Positions 23,601 to 33,832 of a DNA stretch of 64,000 nt are shown here, in pieces (within the stretch, counting starts at the first letter, position 1; every line of letters starts with the position of its first letter). The stretch lies in contig JAFBJY010001439.1 of NCBI GenBank assembly GCA_016801885.1, positions 31,496-95,495 on the forward strand. The letters are read 5' to 3'. Under the pieces are notes generated by a model, which did no database searches, was not told the DNA's origin, and saw only the letters and a list, made by a program, of their open reading frames with translations. The translations under genes were made by a program, and so were the position numbers. The stretch is from Toxotes chatareus. Taxonomy: Eukaryota > Chordata > Actinopteri > Toxotidae.

Positions 23601-23845
23601 GGGCATCTATTCAGGATGCCCCATGGACGCCTCCCTAGGGAGGTGTTCGGGCATGTCTCACGGGAGGAGGGCCCGGGAAAGACCTAGGACACGCTGGAGG
23701 GACTATGTCTCTAGGCTGGCTTGGGAATGCCTCAGGGTTCCCCGGAAGAGCTGGAAGAAGTGTCCAGGAGAGGGAAGTCTGGGCATCCCTGCTTAGACTG
23801 CTGCCCCGCATGACCTGGACCCAGATAAGCGGAAGATAATGATGA
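20690..23845 (+). pseudogene. RTE-type LINE, nearly full length, dead
   Basis: Plus-strand LINE with an apurinic-type endonuclease then reverse transcriptase. Endonuclease pieces: TWNVTSLGG (about 20970), GVGLLIAPQLSRHVLEF-like block and SAYGPNS (21151 on), ILLGHFNAHVG (21346-21378), CTWHQDTLGQRSMINFVVV, STDHHLVVSWI (to 21930). RT pieces: LLGGKAPGVDEVRPEYLKSL (22370-22430), VVPLFKKEDRRVCSNYRGIT, CFVDLEKVLDCVP (motif A), VGLRQGCPLSPVLFIIFMD (22483-23030), LFADDVVLL readable near 23054, then the C-terminal block ERTRSRIEAAEMSFLR and GQLRWLGHLFRMP (to 23687). Stops and frameshifts occur near 21030, 21930, 22190, 22474, 23030, 23375 and 23690. The endonuclease GDFN motif has become GHFN (CAC at 21361), removing a catalytic Asp. 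3' end: GACCTGGACCCAGATAAGCGG then GATAATGATGAT. Confidence 0.85.
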
Positions 23846-23847
23846 TC

Positions 23848-26800
23848 AGAATCAGAATCAGGTTTATTGGCCAAGTTTGTACATACAAGTTTGTACATAC
23901 AAACACAACCGACGGAACACTAATGGTGCAAAAATGTGGGTGGTGCAATTTGTTCCAGAAACTAAAGATAACTATATAACTATTTACATATATATAAATA
24001 TATATCCAGGCTATTGACAGAGATAGTGCAGGTTATAGTGCAAAAAAAAAAACAAAACATAAAGACACGGTGAAATGAGGTAGTGGAAAAATGTGCAAAT
24101 ATGCTGAAGGAGGTAGTGGGGAAAGAAACAGTCACATGTTCATCAGAGCCACAGCCTGGGGAAAGAAACTGTCCTTGTATCGGCTGGTTTTGGCGAGCAA
24201 TGTTCTGAAGCGCCTGGCGGAGGGGAGGAGTTTAAACAGTTTGTGACCAGGATGTGAGGGGTCTGCAGAGATGTTTTAGCACGGTTCCTAACTCTGACCT
24301 GGTATAGATCTTGTATGGAGGGTAGGTCGGTGCCGATAATCCTCTCTGCAGCCCGGATTGTCCGTTGCAGTCCAGTCTTATCCCGTTAGGTGGCTGATCC
24401 AAACCACACGGTGATGGAAGTGCAGAGGACAGACTGGATGATGGCGCTGTAAAAAATGATCAGCAGCTCCTTAGGCAGGTTAAACTTCCTGAGCTGACGT
24501 AGGAAGTATAACCTCTGCTGAGCCTTCTTCCTTAAACAGTCAATGTGGAGGGTCCACTTCAGGTCCCGGGAGATGGTGGTACCCAGAAACCTGAAGGATT
24601 CCACGGTGGACACTGTATTGTTCATGATGGTGAGGGGGAGGGGAGTGGGGGGGGTTTCTCCTGAAGTCCACTGTCATCTCCACTGTTTTGAGCAGGTTCA
24701 GCTCCAGGTGGTTCTGACCACACCACAGGACCAGCTGTTCCACCTCCTGTCTGTAAGCAGACTCGTCGCCGTCCTGGATCAGTCCAATGACAGTGGTGTC
24801 GTCTGCGAACTTCAGAATTTCCACAGATGGATCACTTGAGGTGCAGTCATTGGTGTAGAGGGAGAAGAGCAGTGGGGAGAGGACACACCCCTGGGGGGCA
24901 CCAGTGCTGATGGACCGGGTCTTGGATGTGATTCTCCCAAGTCTCACCTGCTGCTGCCTCTCCGTCAGGAAGCTGGTGATCCACTGACAGGTGGAGGCAG
25001 GCACTGTGAGCTGGGAGAGCTTCTGATGGAGGAGTTCAGGGATGATGGTGTTGAACGCCGAACTGAAGTCCACGAACAGGATCCTTGCATATGTCCCTGG
25101 GGAGTCGAGGTGGTGCAGGATGTGTTGCAGTCCCATGTTGACTGCATCATCCGCCGACCTGTTTGCCCGATAGGCAAACTGCAGGGGGGGCCAGCAGGGG
25201 CCAGCTATGTCCCTCAGGTGGTTCAACACTAGTCTCTCGAAAGTTTTCATGACCACAGACGTCAGGGCGACGGGTCTGTAGTCATTAAGTCCAGTGATAG
25301 TGGGCTTCTTGGGCACTGGGATGATGGTGGAGCGTTTGAGGCAGGAGGGCACTTCACACAGCTCCAGGGATTGGTTGAAGATCCGGGTGAAGATGGGCGT
25401 CAGCTGCTCAGCACAGACTCTCAGGCAGGAGGGGACACTCCATCAGGTCCTGGAGCCTTCCTGGTCTTTTGTCTCTGAAGGAGCCGACACACATCCTCTT
25501 CACGGATCGTCAGGGCAGGCGGGGGGGGCTGGGGCAGTGGGGGAGGTGTTGCAGGTGGGTTCTTTGTGTGGCCGTGAGGTGTGAGAAAGTCCTTATCAAA
25601 CCTGCAGTAGAAGGTGTTAAGTTCCTCAGCCAGTCTGGGATCTTCTGCAGGGTGGGGGGATGGTCTCCTGTAGTTGGTGATGTGATTAAGACCTCTCCAA
25701 ACTGATGCAGAGTCATTTGTTGAGAGGCTGTTTTTTAGCCTCTCACTGTAGCTTCTCTTTGCCACTCTGATCTCCTTGGTCAGTTTGTTTCTGGTCTGTT
25801 TAAACAGGGCCTGGTCCCCACTCCTGTAGGCCTCCTCCTTGGCCTGGCGCAGCTTCCTCAGATTGGGAGTAAACCATGGCTTGTTGTTGTTATATGTACA
25901 GAAGGTCTTGGTCTGCACACACATGTCCTCACAAAAACTGATGTACGATGTCACAGTGTCAGTAAGTTCGTTGATGTTAGTGGCTGCAGCTTCAAAGACA
26001 CTCCAGTCAGTGCAGTCAAAGCAGGCCTGTAACTCCAGCTTTGACTCCTCTGTCCATTTCTTCACAGTCCTAACCACAGGCTTAGAAGAGATTAGTTTCT
26101 GCTTGTAGGTTGGGATGAGATGAAGCAGACAGTGATCAGAGAGCCCTAGTGCTGCTGGGGACAGCGGTAGGCATCTTTCAGAACCGTGTAGCAATGGTCC
26201 AGTGTGTTTGAGTCTCTGGTGGGACATTTGATGTGCTGCCTATATTTAGGAAGCTCACGTGTGAGGTTTGCGCTGTTAAAATCCCCGAGAATGATAATAA
26301 GGGAGTCCGGGTGTTTTCTCTCAGTGTCTGATATCTGGTCGGCCAGCTGTTGTAACGCATGTGTTACGCAAGCTTGGGGGGGGGGTGTAAACACCGACCA
26401 AAACAAACGAGGAGAACTCCCGCGGTGAATAAAAAGGTTTGCAATTTATGAAAAGTGTCTCTAGGTGAGGGCTGCACGACTTTTCTAACACTGTGACATC
26501 TGTACACCAACCTTCTTCGTTTATATAGAAGCAGATTCCACCACCTTTCGTTTTCCCTGAGAGCTCAGTGCAACGGTCCGCACGGAAAAGTTGGAAGCCC
26601 GGCAGCGAAGTGCGCTGTCCGGGATGCGCCACAGAGCCAGGTTTCAGTGAAACACAAGGCGGCGGATCTACGAAAGTCCGAGTTGGTTTGGTTGAGCAGC
26701 AGCAGTTCATCTATTTTGTTCGCCAGGGAGCAGACGTTGGCCAGGTGAATAGACGGGAGCGAGGTTCAAGTCCCTCTGCCTCAACTTGACGAAAGCGCTC

Positions 26801-27048
26801 CTGCTCGTTTCCCCACGACGGCGTCTCCGGCAAATTCCATAGAGCGCTGCTGCGCCCCGACCAAAATCTCCGTAAAACTTTCCGGATTGATGAAAGCTGG
26901 GGAGAAAGATCTGGGGATGTCTCTCTGATATTTAGAAGCTCCTCTCTGGTGAAAGTGATCAGTGAGGGGTTACAAAAAGCTCCAAAAAAACACAAAAACA
27001 AGCAAAGTGCAAGAGAGCGAAGTACCGAGGTCGCCATCCGCGGCGCCA
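23848..27048 (-). pseudogene. CR1/L2-clade LINE (Rex1-like), near full length, decayed
   Basis: Minus-strand LINE whose 3' end begins at GAATCAGAATCAGGTTTATTGGCCAAG (plus-strand reading). From its 5' side: an N-terminal segment with FTREELLNIRE (27049-26711); endonuclease pieces FQLFRADRCTELSGKTKGGG, FYINEEGWCTDVTVLEKSC (26710-26321), LIIILGDFNSANLTRELPKY, TRDSNTLDHCY (26406-26146); linker ALGLSDHCLLHLIPTYKQKL (26227-25421); RT motifs KAPGPDGVSP, IIPVPKKPTITGLNDYRPVA, LFVDFSSAFNTIIP (motif A), GAPQGCVLSPLLFSLYTNDC and the catalytic FADDT (24795-24809) in 25352-24540; FLGTTISRDLKW (24625-24386); and the C-terminal SFFPQAVALMNM block near 24130-24250. The catalytic RT and GDFN residues survive; frame breaks near 26710, 26330, 26150, 25400 and 24600 kill it. 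Open frames on the plus strand are antisense shadows. Confidence 0.85.
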
Positions 27049-27128
27049 TGATGATGATGAAGAAATTAACACAACCTGAGGCTTAACTGTAAGAGTGTCT
27101 ATAGTAATAATTGTGACTAACTATAGGT

Positions 27129-27960
27129 TTAGTCATAATAACTAAAACTGTAACTACAACTAATTATAAGCTTTGTCGAACAAAAAGGTTTTAAGCTTAA
27201 TTTTAAAATTAGAGAGGGTGTCTGCTTCCCGAACCCAAACTGGCAGTTGGTTCCACAGGAGAGGGGCCTGATAGCTAAAGGCTTGGCCTCCCATTCTACT
27301 TTTAGAGATTTTGGGAACCATAAGCAAACCTGCATTCTGGGAACGAGGCAATCTGTTGGGATCATATGGTACTATCAGCTCTTTGAGATATGAAGGAGCC
27401 TGGCCATTGAGGGCCTTATATGTAAGGCTCTCAATGGCCTGTGCCTCGAGGAGTGTGATAATTAATATGACTAGCAGGGGTTGACTCATTTAGACTGACA
27501 TACTCTTCCTCCTGCAGCCAGGTCTCAGTAAGACAGAATAAATCAATCTGCTGATTCATTATCAAATCATTTACTAATAGAGATTTAGACAAGAGAGATC
27601 TAATGTTTAATAGCCCACATCTAATTGTGGTGTTTTTAGATCGAGACAACTTAATTGTAATAATTTGTTTGAGCGTTTTATGAATAACACCTCTTGTCTT
27701 TTTTTGGTTTATACAGTTTTCTTTGTTTCGTGAGCAGACACAGTCTCTATGGGATAAGGGGAATAGGAATAGTAGTAATTGTGGGAGGGTGACAGCTCTA
27801 GAAAAACTTCAGGAAAACGTGTAGGATTGCTGAACCATCCAAAGTGGGATGAATGCTATCTCTCCTAATCAGACCAGGTTTTCCACAAAAGTTTTCTAAC
27901 TGTTTATGAAGACCACATCATTTGTTGGAGATGTTAAATCTCCAAGGAGCCGTACAGAAC
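27129..27960 (-). pseudogene. L2-like LINE with internal deletion
   Basis: Minus strand. An endonuclease N-terminus (GLLNIRSLLSKSLLVNDLI, FCLTETWLQEEEYVSLNEST; 27649-27485) is joined within about 20 bp to the C-terminal block of the same family (LTYKALNGQAPSYLKELIVP, AGLLMVPKISKSRMGGQAFS, LNSFKIKLKTFLF-like; 27430-27160). All RT is missing, so the copy arose by internal deletion or template jump. Same family as the LINE at 58681-62130. Confidence 0.8.
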
Positions 27961-28270
27961 CGATGCTCGACTAAAGTGAACGTTATAAGTATAGGTACGT
28001 TATAATTAGGAAATTAACCACAGTGTACCAAAAAAATTGTGTTACTATTTGGAGTTTTGTGTTTGTGTTACAATTGTGTACAACTTACACTACACAACAG
28101 TACACCACAGTGCCAAAGCAAGAAACAGGAAGTGACACATTACGTTACCACTAACGTCTAGTTGGTGATGATGATGCAGGACGTCAGCTGAGAGTTCCCA
28201 GAATGGCTTTGTCCTCAGAGAATTTATCAGTGTTTGATTTAATATCAATAAAATGTGTTTGTGTTTTCAG
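27961..28270. other. End of intron 1 of copy A
   Basis: 28170-28270 (GCAGGACGTCAGCTGAGAG and onward) matches 45372-45470 before exon 2 of copy B. Confidence 0.6.
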
Positions 28271-28393
28271 AGGTCAGGACCACAGGCTGAGAGCAGAGTC
28301 TCCAGGATCCAGCTGTCTGTCTATGAAGAGTGACTGGTCCAAACCGTTAAATCCTCCAGCCTTCAGTCATGAACCTGGACCCTCAGACACAAA
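28271..28393 (+). CDS. NLRC3-like copy A, exon 2
   Basis: Acceptor GTGTTTTCAG ending at 28270, donor AA|GTAAGA at 28394, 123 bp, phase 2 to phase 2. It encodes GQDHRLRAESPGSSCLSMKS followed by DWSKPLNPPAFSHEPGPSDTK, almost the same peptide as exon 1, so exon 2 is a duplicated copy of that module. Confidence 0.8.
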
Positions 28394-29383
28394 GTAAGAA
28401 ACTGTTTCTAGTGTAAACTGACCTGAGGATGATTCAGTTCTCAGACATATTTGAAGTAAACAGGGAGACACCAGGGGCCAGATCCATAAAACTGTGTCCA
28501 CACAAAGACAGAAATATGCATACACACTCACCAGATTTATAAAGCAGAGCTTTCTCATGTTACTGTTTTATCAGTCTCAGTCAGTGTGAGAGTTGGTGTA
28601 TGAACATGAACCCGTCATTGAAAAGAAGGACAAGGAAGAAACACAGTGTCTCCATGTTGGAGGAAACACTTTAACAATTTTAACGTCTGAGCTTTTAACA
28701 GCTTCTAGACATTGTGAACCAAATCTGGATTTTTGTTCACAACGGTCAACAAAACATTTAGTCTCAGCACAGGTCGTGCTGCTAAAATCATTTGTCAGGT
28801 TTCTGGGATTTAATGACTGTTGGAAAGGAGCAGAATGTCCTCACACTGGATTGTAGCTCCCAAAAACGTTTGATCAGACTGAAAAAGGAAACACTTTGAC
28901 CCTACAGGGTCTTCATGAGTTAAATGGCCAACATGACAATGAGCTGATAGGACTCAATACATCATCAAGATAAAAACATTATCAGAGCCTGAAAGAATCC
29001 CAACAATGTCACAGTAATCCACCCAAAACATCCATCCATCCATCTCAGTAAGTTCAAATGTTTGTTGGAAAATGTATAAGATATAAAATCTGAGAGAAAG
29101 ATCCAGAACAAGAGCTGGACTGCAGACAGTCAGTCAGAACAGCACTGTACAAAGTAAGACTGTACATCTGTCTGCTCATGTCATCATCTCTGAAAACAGG
29201 AGCTGTGCTTTGATACAGAGTCATTTGTTCTATCATACAGCTTTGGCATTTAAGATGATTATAAATATCACAAAATGAAAAAGCTTTTCTTTGCTTGTCT
29301 TTAGTTTTTATGCAGCTGATGAAAGAAATGAGCCGATTCTCAGATTCTCTTTCTTTAGTCTGACATTATTTCTTCTGTGTCAG
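28394..29383. other. Intron 2 of copy A
   Basis: Aligned throughout with intron 2 of copy B (45579-46541). The open frame at 28593-28856 has a counterpart in B but no splice support. The intron ends in a tandem NAGNAG acceptor, CAGCAG at 29381-29386. Confidence 0.7.
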
Positions 29384-31258
29384 CAGATTTTCAGCAGATA
29401 GTGGTCTGCAGGAGGTTTTAGATGAACATAAGATCAGTCTGAGGAGGAGATGTGAACGTGTGACTGAAGGAACTGATGGAACAGGAAGTGAAACCCTCCT
29501 CAACACGATCTACACTGAGCTCTACATCACAGAGGGACAGAGTGAAGAGGTTAATACACAACCTGAGGTGAGGCAGATGGAGACAGCTTCCAGGATGGAG
29601 ACCCCCATGACACTCCAATCAAGTGCCACGATATCTTTAAAGCCTTACCTGAGCAACAGAGACGCATCAGAGTCGTTCTGACGAACGGCGCCGCTGGCGT
29701 TGGAAAAACCTTCTCAGTGCAGAAGTTCACTCTGGACTGGGCAGAGGGCTCTGAAAACCAAGACGTCAGTCTGCTGGTTCTGCTTTCGTTCAGGGAGCTG
29801 AACCTGATCAAAGATGAGCAGTACAGTCTTCTCAGGCTGCTCCATGTTTTCCATCCAACATTAAAGAAGGTCACAGCAGAGAAGCTCGCTGTCTGTAAAG
29901 TGTTGTTCATCTTTGATGGCCTGGATGAAAGCAGACTTTCACTGGATTTCAACAACAGGGAGGTCGTGTCTGATGTCTCACAGAAGTCATCTGTCAACGT
30001 GCTGCTGACAAACCTCATCCAGGGGAATCTGCTTCCCTTGGCTCTGGTCTGGATAACTTCCCGACCTGCGGCAGCCAATCAAATCTCTCCTGCATGTGTT
30101 GACAGGGTAACAGAAGTACGAGGCTTCACTGACGCCCAGAAGGAGGAGTACTTCAGGAGGAGATCCAGTGATGAAGAGCTGTCCAGAAGAATCATCTCAC
30201 ACATCAAGACATCCAGGAGCCTCCACATCATGTGTCAGATCCCGGTCTTTTGCTGGATCTCTGCTACAGTTCTGGAGCACATGTTGACCACAGAGCAGAG
30301 AGGAGAGCTGCCCAAGACCCTGACTGACCTGTACTCACACTTCCTGCTGGTTCAGACAAAGAGGAAGAAGCACAAGTATGATGAGGTACATGAGACGAGT
30401 CCACAGGAACTGACGAAGGCTGACAGGGAAGTTCTTCTGAAGCTGGGGAGGCTGGCGTTTGAACATCTGGAGAAAGGAAACATCATGTTCTACCAAGAAG
30501 ACCTGGAGAAGTGTGGTCTTGATGTCACAGAGGCCTTGGTTTACTCAGGAGTTTGTACAGAGATCTTTAAAAGAGAGAGTGTGATCTTCCAGAAAACAGT
30601 CTACTGCTTTGTTCATCTGAGCATTCAGGAGTTTCTGGCTGCAGTCTACATGTTCCACTGTTACACAGAGAGGGAGACAAGAGAGCTGAAGACTTTCCTG
30701 GGACAAGATGACGAACACTGGGACTCAAAGCCAGAGTTTTTTCTCAAGAAGACTTATACTGAAATATTTTGTAAATGACGATAGCAGCTACCCATCACTT
30801 GATGTCCTCCTCAGTGATGCCATGGAGAAATCCCTCCAAAGTAAAAATGGCCACCTGGACCTGTTTGTTCGCTTCCTTCATGGCCTGTCTCTGGAGTCCA
30901 ACCAGAGACTCTTAGGAGGCCTTCTGGGTCAGACAGAGAACAGACCAGAAATCATCCAGAGAGCCATCAACAACCTGAAGGAGATGAACACAGATGATAT
31001 CTCTCCTGACAGAAGCATCAACATCTTCCTCTGTCTGATGGAGATGAACGACCGCTCAGTACATCAGGAGATCCAAGAGTTCCTGAAGTCAGAGAACAGA
31101 TCAGAGAAGAGACTCTCTGAGATCCACTGTTCAGCTCTGGCCTATGTTCTGCAGATGTCAGAGGAGGTTCTGGATGAGTTGGACGTGAAGAAGTACAACA
31201 CATCAGAGGAGGGACGACGGAGACTGATCCCAGCTGTGGGGAACTGCAGAAAGGCTGT
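29384..31258 (+). CDS. NLRC3-like copy A, FISNA-NACHT exon (two frameshifts)
   Basis: Large 1875-bp exon. FISNA segment: SGLQEVLDEHKISLRRRCER, ETLLNTIYTELYITEGQSEE (29397-29600). NACHT: Walker A NGAAGVGKT (29684-29710), SLLVLLSFRELNLI, Walker B LFIFDGLDE (29903-29929), sensor-1 type ALVWITSRPAA, CQIPVFCWI, and the winged-helix end FVHLSIQEFLAAVYMF (30608-30655), then the NACHT-associated helices LFVRFLHGLSLESNQRLLGG and SEIHCSALAYVLQMSEEVLD to donor CTGT|GTAAGT (31259). Relative to copy B there is a 1-bp deletion at 29602-29606 (CCCTCC to CCCCC), which moves FISNA out of frame with NACHT, and a net +10 bp difference between 30716 and 30776, after which the frame continues as SSYPSLDVLL. ATP-binding motifs are all present. 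Confidence 0.8.
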
Positions 31259-32044
31259 GTAAGTCCAGACATGATCTTTAACATTATCAGTCACTGTAGA
31301 TTAGTAGTTTAGTTTTTTTTTCAAATATACACAGTATCAAATTATTCTCATTAATATTACTTTTATAATCTTTAGGTCACCTATGTGTTTTTCTGGAGAT
31401 GTTTTTCAAATGTAGATTTTTCAGTTGGTTGTGATTATTGCTGTTAAGTTTTTCTGTTTATTTATTATTAATTGTGCTTTTTTCTGATTCTACATTATTT
31501 TGTTAACCTGTTCATGCTATTTTGAGTCTTTTTGTTTTTATGTAAACTTGATAAATCAAATATATGATTCAGGTGATTAAACTCTACTGAAAATATAATA
31601 ATGGGACCACTTGACACACACAGAGTCAGTGTGGGCCACATGAAGGATGACTGACACCAAAGACTCTTGAAATCAGTCCTCAAATAGTGGGGCGTGCCCC
31701 CCTGGGAGGGCGGGTGCGATGTCGGGGGTGCGTGTGACCCCGACATCGCACCAGAGACGGAGACAATGAAACAAACGAAAGTTACCCGAAAGCTAAGACG
31801 AGGAAATATAACAAAGCCTACATAGCACATGAAATGTTTTCTTCTTCCTGGGGGGCGTTACAGAAAATAATTGAGAAGCACTGCTTTAAATCAATGTGTG
31901 ACATCTGACTGTTGGTTGAAGTCAAGAAATGTGAATTTGTCCTTTAATGTTGCTCAATGACACAAAGTTCAGGAAGAAGAAGGTAATGTAAAAACTTCAA
32001 TGATGAAGAGGATTTGTGTCCAACATGTCTTATTCTTTATTCAG
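31259..32044. other. Intron 3 of copy A
   Basis: 786 bp, matching parts of the much longer equivalent intron of copy B; contains the hAT MITE. Open minus frame at 31495-31830 overlaps the MITE and is not a gene. Confidence 0.6.
31674..31883. mobile_element. hAT-type MITE
   Basis: 210 bp between 8-bp target duplications CTTGAAAT (31666-31673) and CTTTAAAT (31884-31891). Ends are CAGTCCTC.AA and TTGAGAAGCACTG, the CAGTG.TTCTCAA class of hAT terminal repeats, with GGGGCGTGCCCCCCTGGGAGG next to the left end. Copy B has the empty site (GACTCTTTAAATCAATG at about 53325-53341), so it inserted after the A/B duplication. Confidence 0.85.
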
Positions 32045-32217
32045 ATTGAGTTCCTGCAGGTTGTCAGAGATCAGCTGTGCTTCTCTGGCCTCAGCTCTGA
32101 AGTCCAACCCTCCCATCTGAGACACCTGGACCTGAGCTACAATGAGCTGCAAGATTCAGGAGTGAAGCTGCTGTGTGGTTTTCTGGAGAGTCCACACTGT
32201 AGACTGGAGACTGTGAG
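32045..32217 (+). CDS. NLRC3-like copy A, LRR exon 1 (frameshifted)
   Basis: Acceptor TTATTCAG, donor GTGAG|GTCAGT. Encodes one leucine-rich repeat unit (LSEISCASLASALKS then HLRHLDLSYNELQDSGVKLL). It is 173 bp, one less than intact units: AACCCTCCC instead of AACCCCTCCC near 32106-32112 breaks the frame after the ALKSN position. The same deletion occurs in LRR exons at 56523 and 63313. Confidence 0.8.
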
Positions 32218-33658
32218 GTCAGTTCACTGTCTGTTACTGTTGTAGATCTTAGATCTTTAATCCACAACCTGGTTTATCTTCAGTTCGTTTTACTCTCACA
32301 TCTGTCAATTCTCACACACAGTTCTACACATCAAACTGTGGATAAATTTGTGCTTTTTCACACAATGTAACTACTTAAGCAATTGGACTAGGAAATAGAT
32401 AAATGGAGTTAATCTGACATTATAATACAAAAACTTTCTTCTTTCCCAAGTTTCCAAACCAAATCATCTCAGTTACTATGTAACAGTTACACAATGTAAC
32501 TACTTAAGCAATTGGACTAAGAAATAGAGTTTGCAGGTAAGCTCCACTCACCTTAGGCAGAGTGTATAATAAAACAAACACTTTTTTTCTTTCCATTTTA
32601 AATGTTAAGAAAATTATAATACAAAAACTATCTTCTTTCCCAAGTTTCCAAACCAAATCATCTCAGTTACTATCATTTTTTAGCCATTTTCATCATTGCT
32701 TCTCCAGTTACTTTCAGGTTTCAGATTCCAGTTTCCTTCAGTTTTTAACTTTCACACACATTATCATCAGGAAATGCATTTTCTAATTCTTCTGTACAAA
32801 TTCTGGCACATTACTCGTCCCACAGCTTTGAAAAACCCAGGCAGAGTGTACACCAGAACTTTCAGTTTGACAGGAGTCTCAAAAACTGAAAAGTTTCCTT
32901 TGAAAATCAATAGGAAGTTGAGAGAAAATGATCAAACCCACTCATATTGGGAGCCATAAAACTGAGAGTCATAAGACTTGGTCTAAATGGATTAATTAAG
33001 TCTTAGTCTTATGAGCTGTGACTAATGATATTAACAAGGTCTTGATACCTGTAGTGACAATGGTGACAATCTGTAGTGACAATCAGGGTGAGGATATGCC
33101 TCCAGGACATGAATGAAAGTCCATATAATGTCTTCTTTAGTGGTTCAAACATGACTCAGTGTGTGTGTGAACCTGTGTGATACAGTTAAAGACATCAGTG
33201 ATTGTACTGGTTACATTATCACCAATATCACTGTATAACACGTTAGTAGGACTATCAGTGCCACAAATAACATCACACAAAGTCCTTCAGCTGCTCCTGG
33301 ATGATGCTCCCTCACATCCACTTGTACAAATATCCAGCATCTCACAGCTGATTATCCTGTATATGCACCACACAGAAGGCACATTCACAGTTTCTGCAGA
33401 AATGTTCTACTTATTATTGTTACTACAAGAAGTATTAGTGGTACCAGTTTGGTATGCAAACATGTTATGAATCTGTGTTGACATGAATAGTTGTATGAAT
33501 GTTGTGGTGACATTTGTATGATGTGTGTAGAAGGCTGACATTATGATGATCCACAATAAGAGAAGTCCCTCTACTCATGTTAGTGAAAGCTCATTGATTA
33601 GGACATATCTGATTGGATTACAAATGATTTTTATCCACATGATTTATTCTTTATTCAG
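32218..33658. repeat. LRR intron unit 1
   Basis: 32340-32560 and 32620-32990 are near copies of each other in part and of 33960-34390; 33000-33650 matches 35270-35750, 56100-56510 and 62760-63305. These intron blocks travel with each LRR exon and define a tandemly duplicated exon-plus-intron module. Confidence 0.75.
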
Positions 33659-33832
33659 ATTGAGTTCCTGCAGTTTGTCAGAGATCAGCTGTGCTTCTCT
33701 GGCCTCAGCTCTGAAGTCCAACCCCTCCCATCTGAGACACCTGGACCTGAGTAACAACAAGCTGCAGGATTCAGGAGTGAAGCTGCTGTGTGGTTCTCTG
33801 GAGAGTCCACACTGTAGACTGGAGACTCTGAG
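33659..33832 (+). CDS. NLRC3-like copy A, LRR exon 2 (intact)
   Basis: 174 bp, phase 2 both ends. Encodes LSSCSLSEISCASLASALKS, HLRHLDLSNNKLQDSGVKLL and CGSLESPHCRLETLR, one complete ribonuclease-inhibitor-like LRR pair unit typical of the family. Confidence 0.85.

Noticed and set aside
24543..25705. Plus-strand open frames between 24.5 and 25.7 kb
   Set aside because: Antisense of the Rex1-like LINE reverse transcriptase.
29551..30078. 175-codon minus-strand frame opposite the NACHT exon of copy A, and the similar one at 46826-47236
   Set aside because: Antisense shadows of conserved NACHT coding sequence.
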